From the NCBI GenBank assembly GCA_027295365.1, contig JAPULD010000457.1, positions 1 to 5,379 on the forward strand: a stretch of DNA of 5,379 nt, written 5' to 3'. The stretch is from Planctomycetota bacterium. Lineage in GTDB: Bacteria; Planctomycetota; Phycisphaerae; Phycisphaerales; SM1A02. The position numbers and the translations under genes were made by a program. The notes under the pieces are model-generated. The model saw only the letters and a program-made list of their open reading frames with translations. It was not told the origin of the DNA and searched no databases. This document shows, piece by piece, positions 1-5,323 of the stretch; the stretch's first letter is position 1, and each line of letters opens with the position of its first letter.

Positions 1-98
1 ACGAAAGCGATCGCGGGCTCAATCGTAAAGAGCAGACCGGTTCCGACCAGGAGTACACCCAGAATGTCGTGATCAGGGACGGTCGATTCAGGCAGCAT
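1..98 (-). CDS. Partial membrane protein, N-terminus only, cut by left edge
   Basis: An open frame starts at an ATG (96-98, read leftward) and stays open to the window edge, giving 32 residues that begin MLPESTVPDHDILG. Residues 12-24 are strongly hydrophobic (ILGVLLVGTGLLF) and are followed by TIEPAIAF, which looks like the start of a first membrane helix. An in-frame TGA lies 18 bases upstream of the ATG, so the start cannot be much farther out. A GAGG-like stretch lies well upstream, but no well-spaced Shine-Dalgarno site is seen. The gene lies 96 bp after the SnoaL-like gene on the same strand and could be its operon partner. I do not recognise the family, and 32 residues are too few to assign one. 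That the frame is coding is an inference from its hydrophobic pattern and position. Confidence 0.45.
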   Translation of the reverse strand, partial: MLPESTVPDHDILGVLLVGTGLLFTIEPAIAF

Positions 99-129
99 GG
101 ATTTTCGCTCTCTGCCTCACAGTTCGTAG

Positions 130-146
130 GTCCGGCTGATCCGGAC
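130..146 (-). other. Perfect 6-bp inverted repeat in the gap before the left-edge gene
   Basis: GTCCGG (130-135) and CCGGAC (141-146) form a perfect G+C-rich stem around a 5-base loop, between the SnoaL-like gene and the left-edge fragment. No T-run follows in either direction, so it is not a classical intrinsic terminator. It could be an RNA hairpin that tunes expression of the downstream gene, a protein-binding dyad, or chance. Confidence 0.3.
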
Positions 147-166
147 ATTGGTGGCCCTTCATGGCG

Positions 167-193
167 GAGGAATCGGCCCAACGTCAATTCCTC
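167..193 (-). terminator. Hairpin immediately after the SnoaL-like stop codon
   Basis: GAGGAAT (167-173) and ATTCCTC (187-193) make a perfect 7-bp stem with a 13-base loop, one base past the stop codon of the SnoaL-like gene. On the minus strand it stands where a 3'-end hairpin would be expected. No U-tract follows, so it would be at best a Rho-assisted terminator or an mRNA-stabilising 3' hairpin. The symmetry is seen directly; the function is inferred. Confidence 0.3.
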
Positions 194-194
194 A

Positions 195-605
195 TCACAA
201 CTTCAGCATCAACGCCCCCGCGAGTTCAGAGGCCGTCCACTCTTCGGCAATCTTGCCATCCTCGAAACGGGTGACCATCATGTCGCTCCATTTCACTTTC
301 TTCCCCGAGGGCGGAATACCTTTCATGGCCACTTTGTGCGTGCCGCGGAACGTGCGTTGCCAGGCGATCGTATCGCCCTTCTTCAGGAGGATCTTGACCT
401 CCACGACCCGCAGATCCGGAATCGACTTTCGGAGCCCCTTGACGAATCGCCTGATGAAGGCATGGCCCTTGAATTCCTTGCCCCCAGAACCACCCCAGTG
501 GACCACGTACGTGGTTGCGAAGACCTCATCCACAGCAACCAAGTTGCCCTTCCCGAGGATCTCGTCATTGGCGAATCGGATTCGTTCTTCGTAGCTCCTG
601 GCCAT
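195..605 (-). CDS. SnoaL-like / ester cyclase family protein
   Basis: This 136-residue protein is the usual length for a single SnoaL-like domain, the cone-shaped alpha+beta barrel shared with NTF2-like proteins. Family landmarks appear in order: an N-terminal helix with a GKGNLVAVDEVFA segment (18-30), a YVVHW strand with His36, SIPDLRVVEV (61-70), and GTHKVAMKGIPPSGKKVKW (88-106), which closely matches the family's GTH..GIPPTGK signature. It ends with a strand reading RFEDGKIAEEW (113-123). Family members include polyketide ester cyclases and many uncharacterised proteins. The His of the common 'EHW' ending is Glu here and the usual following Asp is absent, so classical cyclase chemistry is doubtful. 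No signal peptide is seen, so the protein should be cytosolic. The ATG start is fixed by a strong Shine-Dalgarno site. It lies 42 bp after the hydrolase-like gene and is probably co-transcribed with it. The family call is firm, but the substrate is unknown. Confidence 0.85.
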   Translation of the reverse strand: MARSYEERIRFANDEILGKGNLVAVDEVFATTYVVHWGGSGGKEFKGHAFIRRFVKGLRKSIPDLRVVEVKILLKKGDTIAWQRTFRGTHKVAMKGIPPSGKKVKWSDMMVTRFEDGKIAEEWTASELAGALMLKL

Positions 606-610
606 GGGCG

Positions 611-616
611 ACCTCC
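611..616 (-). promoter_or_regulatory. Ribosome binding site of the SnoaL-like gene
   Basis: The minus strand reads GGAGGT, then five bases, then ATG at 605. This is a near-ideal Shine-Dalgarno site and spacing, and it decides the start. It lies in the 42-bp gap after the upstream gene, so this gene can be translated independently within a shared transcript. Confidence 0.75.
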
Positions 617-647
617 GCTGTCTGTGGCGCGCGACTCGACGCCGGCC

Positions 648-1754
648 TCACTCCACCTTCTTCGCCTTCCGCAACAGCTTTCTTGCGGTTCGCTTGAAGC
701 CCTTGGCCTTCTCGGGGGCGATGTTGTTGAGGATGACCACGCAGGTGCCCGATTCGAGATCGTAGGTCAGGATGGACGCATACCCTGAGGCGATGCCCGA
801 GTAGAAGGGGGCCGCGTTGGGAAGCTTGCCGTCCTTGGCGCGGAGCTGGTGATGAAGGTTCAGGCTGTCGGTGCTCAGCAATTCGTCCGAGGCGAGGGCT
901 CCGACGAGCTTGGCGAGATCGGGCGCGGTGCTGTAGAGCCCCCCCGAGGCGTAGCGTTTGTCGAACTGGCCCCAGGCGATCTTCTTGAGCGTGCCATCCT
1001 TGTACTTGTGCCCGGTCGCGGCGGCCTTCGCCCCCTTGTTCAATCGCCATGCACTGCCCATGCCGGTGTTTTGCATGCCCACCGGGTCGAGGATGTTCGT
1101 CTTCAGGGCCTCGAAGTAAGGCTGACCCGTCACTTTCTCGATGACGCCCCCCAAGACCCAGTACCCCAGGTTGCTCGACGTCTTCTTGGTGCCGGGGACC
1201 GTTTCAAGGGTGAGTTCGAGTTTGCAGAGGGCAGGCCAAGCCATGCCATTTGCATCGAGTTCGATCCCCACGGCTCCGGCTCGTTCCTTGGGCAATCCGC
1301 TCTCCATCCGGTAGAGATGCCGGATCGTCACGGCACTCGCCACATCGGCGTCGAATTCGGGCAGGTACGTCGCCAGCGAGGCGTCGAGGTCGATCTTTCC
1401 TTGCTCGACAAGCTTGAGAATCATGATCTGCGTGAAGAAACGAGTCAACGTACCGATCTGGAACTGCGTGTCGATACTGTTGGGAGTCTTTGTCTTGATG
1501 TCCTGCACTCCATTCGCCGAGGCGTGGGTGACGCCCTCATGGTCCACGACGACAATGGAGCCGTACAAGACCTTGGCCTCGCGCTTGAATGCAATCTTTT
1601 CTTCGATGGTCTCGGGATCGGGAACGGTTGCGGAGGGTGTGGTCGATGGAGGGGTGGTCTCTTGAGCCGGGGCGAGAGGGGAACTCACCAACACGAGGGC
1701 CAAGCCGAGGATGAAGAGGATTCTGGTTTTCATGGGGTCGGGACGGTGGGTCAT
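648..1754 (-). CDS. Secreted beta-lactamase-fold protein (serine hydrolase family), probable pseudoenzyme
   Basis: This 368-residue protein has the layout of the class C beta-lactamase / D-Ala-D-Ala carboxypeptidase-like family. Residues 9-30 form a signal peptide (KTR, hydrophobic core, then APA before Gln31), followed by a Thr/Pro-rich linker to about residue 48. Matching fold segments include FQIGTLTRFFT (98-108), SGLP (152-155), SSNLGYWVLGGVIEKVTGQPY (starting at 193), SGGLYSTAPDLAKL (starting at 270) and a final strand ending ILNN (341-344). The three catalytic motifs are all altered: SxxK reads TLTR (102-105), YxN reads SSN (193-195) and the K/HxG motif reads YSG (318-320). Classical acyl-serine catalysis is therefore unlikely, and a binding or regulatory role in the periplasm is possible. 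The ATG at 1754 is chosen because AAGGA lies 9 bases upstream. A TTG at 1763 sits too close to that site, and the ATG at 1733 would still give a full signal peptide. It is the first gene of a likely minus-strand operon. Confidence 0.88.
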   Translation of the reverse strand: MTHRPDPMKTRILFILGLALVLVSSPLAPAQETTPPSTTPSATVPDPETIEEKIAFKREAKVLYGSIVVVDHEGVTHASANGVQDIKTKTPNSIDTQFQIGTLTRFFTQIMILKLVEQGKIDLDASLATYLPEFDADVASAVTIRHLYRMESGLPKERAGAVGIELDANGMAWPALCKLELTLETVPGTKKTSSNLGYWVLGGVIEKVTGQPYFEALKTNILDPVGMQNTGMGSAWRLNKGAKAAATGHKYKDGTLKKIAWGQFDKRYASGGLYSTAPDLAKLVGALASDELLSTDSLNLHHQLRAKDGKLPNAAPFYSGIASGYASILTYDLESGTCVVILNNIAPEKAKGFKRTARKLLRKAKKVE

Positions 1755-1763
1755 CGAATGCAA

Positions 1764-1768
1764 TCCTT
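1764..1768 (-). promoter_or_regulatory. Ribosome binding site of the beta-lactamase-fold gene
   Basis: The minus strand reads AAAAAGGA, then nine bases, then ATG at 1754. The spacing is at the long end of normal. The site favours the ATG at 1754 over the TTG that directly abuts it and over the ATG at 1733, which has no purine-rich site before it. Confidence 0.5.
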
Positions 1769-2005
1769 TTTCTAGTCAACGCAGAGGCAACGAACACACC
1801 ATCCTCTGGTACCCCCCCGGTAGCCTAGACGTGGCATTCCCTTTGCCCACGCAAAAGCGCAAGTCGAGCCCGGGCCGAAGGGGGGGCGTCAATTATAATC
1901 CTATTCCAGAATCAAGGCGTCCAATTTCACTCCCCGGATTTCAGCAAATAAACATGTCTATATGACCATCTCGACCCTGTCCATGAAGGTGGGATAAAGT
2001 CATGA
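1769..2005. other. Intergenic region without a gene
   Basis: This stretch lies between the start of the beta-lactamase-fold gene and the stop codon of the TAXI-type gene. I see no convincing ORF in it. Frames on both strands are short or are extensions of shadow frames. It contains a C7 run at 1812-1818, a G7 run at 1880-1886 next to a GCCCGGGC palindrome (1867-1874), and an A+T-rich part near 1891-1970. The 10-base palindrome AGTCATGACT (1998-2007) overlaps the TAXI-type stop codon. No intrinsic terminator (stem plus T-run) for the TAXI-type gene is evident. Confidence 0.6.
1892..1924 (-). promoter_or_regulatory. Possible promoter for the beta-lactamase-fold / SnoaL-like pair
   Basis: On the minus strand a perfect TATAAT lies at 1892-1897 inside the symmetric ATTATAAT. 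An upstream TTGGAC (1919-1924) would be 21 bases away, which is too far for a standard sigma-70 promoter. Pairing TTGGAC with the TAGGAT at 1898-1903 gives 15 bases, which is slightly short. Transcription from here would leave a leader of about 130 bases before the ATG at 1754. This is the best promoter-like sequence in the gap, but it is unproven. Confidence 0.3.
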
Positions 2006-3550
2006 CTACCCCTTCCTTGACGATCGCTTCTTCAGAACCTTCTTCTTTGTACTCGTTCGGGTTGCCTTCTTTTTCTTCGCCTTTTTCGAGGTCTTCCGGG
2101 TCGTCGTGGTCGGAGCATCCGCAATGTCAGGGGCGTTCGGGGGCGCCGAGAGAGGATTCATGCCATTCGACGAGTGCATGCTGATCTTGAGCTGAATCTT
2201 CCGGGTCAGGTTCGAGCATTGCTGGAGGAAGATGAAGAACATCTGGTCGCCCCTCAGTTCCTCGTGGGTCAGCTCGTTGAGGGCTTTGAGCTTGACACGT
2301 GTGACTTCATCGAGTGAGGCCAGGAGCAGGGACTTGTCCACGTCGCCGATCTGTGATTCCTCGATCCGGATGGTCTCGTCGAGAAGGGACTCCAGCCTTC
2401 GCAACTGGGACTCCACGGCTCGCCTTTCCAGTCTACGTCGCTGTCGCTTGCGCCAGAGCCAAAGGAAATAAATGCCCGCCCCAAGAGCGAAGATCACCTC
2501 CTTCATCGCGGCCAGTCCTTCCACCACCCGGGCCATGGCCCCGATGCCCTGGTAGGGAAAGAGATAGCTGTGGGTGACGTCATGAAGCTGAAAATCCGAC
2601 CATTCACGGGCCTGCTGGGCCGTCATCACTGACGGCGCCAAGGGTTCGCCGCTGACCCGGGTGGTCTGGATGAAGTCCTGATAAAGTGAGGCCGCCACGG
2701 CCTTGACCAGCGACCGGGAGACGTTCTTCCGGGCCGCGAGCACGGCGGTCGTCGCCACGGTCTGGATCGGCTGCACGGGAACGGGGGGCGTCTCGAGGGA
2801 ATAGAGCCCGGTCGGAATGATCATCGACGTGAAATAATGCTGGTGCCGGTTGATCGCGTCGGTCTCTTCGATGGGCAGCAGCTTGAAGCGATGGTCGCGG
2901 AGCAGGGTTCTCAAGTCGGAATTGACGAATCCCGTGGTGACGATGGCCGCGTCCAACGTCGGATCGTCGTCCAGTGCGAAGAAGTACGCATCCGTCTGGG
3001 TCAGCGATTCGACTTCGATGTTGTAGTGCTTGAGAAGCGTGATGGCGCTTTCCCGCATGCCCGAACCGATGGCCCCGAGGGTGACGGCCTTGCCTTTCAG
3101 GTCGTCGATGGAGTCAATGTTGCTTTCCTTCCGGACGACGATGTGCACCACGTCGGGGAAGAGGGGGGCGATGATGACAAAGTCGGACATGTTCACCGAG
3201 CCGATCTGGAGGATGGCCAGATCGACTTCGTGATCGCGCAATAGTTGGGCGTTCTCCTTCGAGCCCAAGGTGGGCAGGAGCAAGACTTCGCGATCGCATT
3301 GTTCCCGAAGATGAGGCGACCACAAGGTGGCGAAGCCATGGTATTGACCACGTTGATTCGCGGTCGCTACGCGAATGATCCCCGGCATCGAAGGCTGGAG
3401 ATTCCACCAGAGAAGGAGGGACATGATCACGACGACGGGACCGATCCAGCCTTTCCAAAGTTGCAGCGTCCGGCGAAGGATCGTCCGAAATTGTTGGCCA
3501 AGTGAAGTCATGGTTCGTTCGACATCACGATACAACGTGGGCTCGGGCAT
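2006..3550 (-). CDS. Membrane-anchored TAXI-family (TRAP-type) solute-binding protein with basic C-terminal tail
   Basis: This 514-residue protein carries a TAXI/NMT1-like periplasmic binding domain of TRAP-type solute receptors. An Arg/Lys-rich N-terminus leads into a membrane helix at about 34-50 (GWIGPVVVIMSLLLWWN). The binding domain runs from about 57 to 335: IIRVATANQRGQYHGFA at its start, GSKENAQLLRDHEVDLAILQ (97-116), and DLKGKAVTLGAIGSGMRESA (150-169), the typical 'L+GK.V.lG..GSG' segment. A second helix spans about 352-366 and is followed at once by RKRQRRR. Positive-inside charge places the binding domain outside and the C-terminus in the cytoplasm. A charged coiled-coil-like helix covers about 367-402, with a further helical part to about 456. 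The last 30 residues hold 17 Lys/Arg. No permease gene is visible, so sensing or scaffolding is as likely as transport. Starts at GTG 3556 (AAGGGA 11 bases upstream) and ATG 3511 are also possible. The ATPase gene is divergent. Confidence 0.85.
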   Translation of the reverse strand: MPEPTLYRDVERTMTSLGQQFRTILRRTLQLWKGWIGPVVVIMSLLLWWNLQPSMPGIIRVATANQRGQYHGFATLWSPHLREQCDREVLLLPTLGSKENAQLLRDHEVDLAILQIGSVNMSDFVIIAPLFPDVVHIVVRKESNIDSIDDLKGKAVTLGAIGSGMRESAITLLKHYNIEVESLTQTDAYFFALDDDPTLDAAIVTTGFVNSDLRTLLRDHRFKLLPIEETDAINRHQHYFTSMIIPTGLYSLETPPVPVQPIQTVATTAVLAARKNVSRSLVKAVAASLYQDFIQTTRVSGEPLAPSVMTAQQAREWSDFQLHDVTHSYLFPYQGIGAMARVVEGLAAMKEVIFALGAGIYFLWLWRKRQRRRLERRAVESQLRRLESLLDETIRIEESQIGDVDKSLLLASLDEVTRVKLKALNELTHEELRGDQMFFIFLQQCSNLTRKIQLKISMHSSNGMNPLSAPPNAPDIADAPTTTTRKTSKKAKKKKATRTSTKKKVLKKRSSRKG

Positions 3551-3634
3551 CACCACTACAATTTATATCCCTTGTCCTCGCAACGATTAAGAGGCGCCTG
3601 GAATTTTGATTAACATGGATGTGAGGAGGCGTTG
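3551..3634. promoter_or_regulatory. Divergent promoter region between the TAXI-type and AAA+ genes
   Basis: About 80 bp must hold both promoters. For the leftward gene, the minus strand shows TTAATC (3585-3590), 17 bases, then TATAAA (3562-3567), a fair -35/-10 pair. Its expected transcript start, near 3555, would fall on the GTG-GTG-ATG start cluster, implying a leaderless message or use of the internal ATG at 3511. On the plus strand, GATTAA occurs at 3585-3590 and again at 3608-3613, 17 bases apart and flanking the palindrome AGGCGCCT (3592-3599). This could be an operator or a weak rightward promoter. The sequence symmetry is seen; the roles are inferred. Confidence 0.4.
3624..3629 (+). 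promoter_or_regulatory. Ribosome binding site of the AAA+ ATPase gene
   Basis: AGGAGG, then five bases, then GTG at 3635. The TTG at 3632 would be only two bases away and the ATG at 3650 is 20 bases away, so this site selects GTG 3635 as the start. Confidence 0.75.
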
Positions 3635-5152
3635 GTGACTAAAAAGTCTATGAACCAAACCAACCGGGACCGGCTTGAACAACTCTTGTTCTCGGGACAT
3701 CCCTGCATTCGCATCACCACCCACGAGGAGGCGTACGTAATCGACCTGATCGAGGAGGTCGTGCAGGACTTGCTCTCGACATTGTGGTATTGGACTTCGG
3801 TGCGAGGATTGTTTCCGGGGCTGGAGGGTGATCCCAAGTCGATGCCCGAATCGGAACACCCGGCCGCGGCCTTGTATAGCCTGGCCTATGACATGAACGA
3901 GCCGACAGTGGGGGTGATATTGGATGTCGCGGGACATCTGAGCGACGCCCGAACAGCTCGGGCCTTGCGCGAATGCATTGGCCGCTTTCGCGTGCTGGGG
4001 GGCACGCTGATCCTCGTCGATCACGATGACACATTGCCCATGGTGATCAAGGCGGAATCGACGCCTTTTGAAGTGGCGTTTCCCGACGAGGACGAGTTGC
4101 GGAAAATCGCCAAACGGGTATTACGCGACTTGAGGGCCCGCGATGAAGACCGGTACAAGATTGCCATCTCCAAGGAAGATTTCGTGATTCTTGTGCGCAA
4201 CCTGAGGGGTTTGAGTCGTCTCCAGGCCGAACAGGTCGTCTTCGACGCCCTGGCCACGGATGATCGACTCGACGCCTCGGACATCGACACCGTGCTCGCC
4301 CACAAGCGTCAGCGTCTGCACGTCGATGGCGTGCTCGACTTCATTCAGGCTCCGGTCGACATGGACCAGATCGGGGGGCTGGCCAGACTCAAGCTGTGGC
4401 TCGATCAACGAAAGAATTCACTCGATGAGAAGGCCATCGACTTCGGGCTCACGCCCCCACGTGGGATTTTGCTGTTGGGGGTGCAAGGGGCGGGGAAATC
4501 GCTGGCTTCGAAGGCTGTGGCGACCTCCTGGCAAAGGCCTTTGTTGCGTCTGGATCCGAGCAATCTCTACGACCGGTACGTCGGTGAATCCGAACGCAAA
4601 TTGCGACAGGCGTTAGACCAGGCGGAACTGATGGCGCCGATCGTCCTCTGGATTGACGAGATTGAAAAGGGGTTTGCCTCGGCCGCTTCCCAAAGCACCG
4701 ATGGGGGCTTGTCGCAACGCATGTTCGGCACGCTCCTCACGTGGATGCAGGATCACGAAGCCCCCGTCTTCATCGTGGCCACGGCGAACAACATCGAGGC
4801 ACTCCCCCCCGAGCTGTTGCGCAAAGGCCGCTTCGACGAGATCTTCTTCGTCGATCTTCCCGACGCCGAGGTGCGGAAGATGATCTTCGAGATTCATCTT
4901 CGCAAAAGAAAGCGCGAGCCGGAACAGTTTGATCTTGAGGACCTGGCCAGGAAATCGGATGGTTTCAGCGGGGCGGAAATAGAACAAGCCGTGATCGGGG
5001 CCATGCACGTGGCGTTCAGCAATGGGGAAGAATTGAGCTCGGAGCACGTGCTAGATATTCTTGCTCAATCGCCACCCTTGTCGGTGACCATGGCGGAGAA
5101 GATCGCCGCACTTCGGCACTGGGCGAGGCAGCGTTGCGTGCCGGCGGATTGA
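3635..5152 (+). CDS. Ycf46-like AAA+ ATPase
   Basis: This 505-residue protein matches the length and layout of the Ycf46 family of cyanobacteria and plastids. The C-terminal AAA+ core begins near IGGLARLKLWL (starting at 246). It has Walker A GVQGAGKS (282-289, Lys288), a pore-loop-like YVG (315-317) before GESE, Walker B ending at Asp341-Glu342 (VLWIDEIEK), and a sensor-1 Asn in VATANN (Asn385/386). Arginine fingers are in LLRKGR (Arg396, Arg399) and sensor 2 is GFSGAE (443-448). All key residues are present, so ATP hydrolysis and ring assembly are expected. The N-terminal 240 residues lack a P-loop but read like a degenerate ATPase module: GVILDVAGHL (93-102), then GTLILVDHDD, then the FPDEDELRKI segment. 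There is no signal peptide or membrane helix, so it is cytosolic. The substrate is unknown; a cyanobacterial Ycf46 has been linked to inorganic-carbon use, which need not apply here. The GTG start is set by AGGAGG. Confidence 0.92.
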   Translation: MTKKSMNQTNRDRLEQLLFSGHPCIRITTHEEAYVIDLIEEVVQDLLSTLWYWTSVRGLFPGLEGDPKSMPESEHPAAALYSLAYDMNEPTVGVILDVAGHLSDARTARALRECIGRFRVLGGTLILVDHDDTLPMVIKAESTPFEVAFPDEDELRKIAKRVLRDLRARDEDRYKIAISKEDFVILVRNLRGLSRLQAEQVVFDALATDDRLDASDIDTVLAHKRQRLHVDGVLDFIQAPVDMDQIGGLARLKLWLDQRKNSLDEKAIDFGLTPPRGILLLGVQGAGKSLASKAVATSWQRPLLRLDPSNLYDRYVGESERKLRQALDQAELMAPIVLWIDEIEKGFASAASQSTDGGLSQRMFGTLLTWMQDHEAPVFIVATANNIEALPPELLRKGRFDEIFFVDLPDAEVRKMIFEIHLRKRKREPEQFDLEDLARKSDGFSGAEIEQAVIGAMHVAFSNGEELSSEHVLDILAQSPPLSVTMAEKIAALRHWARQRCVPAD

Positions 5153-5323
5153 ACACGACACAAACATCTTTCGCTGACATAGCCTTCATCCTGACTGATT
5201 GGGAGTCGGTTATGGGAACTCCGATTCGGGATGGGCGAATCAGGATAAGCCCATGATCCGGGATTGAACATACGTCGATTGATGCGGTTTTCCCGCCAGT
5301 CGATGCATGGGATATGAACATGG
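5153..5323. other. Non-coding 3' region after the AAA+ gene
   Basis: No convincing gene starts here. Open frames on the minus strand run back through the ATPase gene and look like shadows. Short inverted repeats are present: GGAGT/ACTCC (5202-5206 and 5218-5222), ATGGGC/GCCCAT (5231-5236 and 5249-5254), and GCGG/CCGC around a TTTTC loop (5284-5296). None is followed by a T-run, so no clear intrinsic terminator for the ATPase gene can be named. GTCGAT occurs twice in direct orientation (5274-5279 and 5299-5304). Confidence 0.5.
5231..5254 (+). terminator. Weak hairpin downstream of the AAA+ gene
   Basis: ATGGGC and GCCCAT form a perfect 6-bp stem with a 12-base loop, about 80 bp after the ATPase stop codon. 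There is no T-run behind it. It may mark a factor-dependent end or be chance; it is listed as the strongest dyad in this stretch. Confidence 0.2.

Noticed and set aside
69..788. Long plus-strand open frame over the SnoaL-like gene and the hydrolase 3' end
   Set aside because: It runs antisense through two genes with clear protein families, has no ribosome binding site or recognisable domain, and is rich in Arg/His/Pro as expected of a G+C-rich shadow frame.
849..1775. 308-codon plus-strand open frame antisense to the beta-lactamase-fold gene
   Set aside because: The minus-strand frame has a signal peptide and fold motifs. This one mirrors its codon phase and shows no domain.
1840..1880. GCAAAAGCG and GCCCGGGC dyads considered as a terminator for the TAXI-type gene
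   Set aside because: The stems are only 3-4 bp and no T-run follows on the minus strand.
1711..1965. 84-codon plus-strand frame crossing into the intergenic region
   Set aside because: Its start lies antisense in the hydrolase signal peptide, no ribosome binding site precedes it, and its sequence is low in order with no recognisable features.
1998..2007. Palindrome AGTCATGACT at the TAXI-type stop codon, considered as a terminator or operator
   Set aside because: It has no loop and no T-run, and a 10-base palindrome at one place is compatible with chance.
4613..5047. Minus-strand frame of 144 codons inside the AAA+ gene
   Set aside because: It is an antisense shadow of the highly conserved Walker B to sensor-2 region, so constraint comes from the plus-strand protein.
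5016..5321. Minus-strand frame of 101 codons in the right-end region
   Set aside because: About half of it is antisense to the ATPase C-terminus, it begins next to the suspect C tract, and no family resemblance or ribosome binding site is seen.
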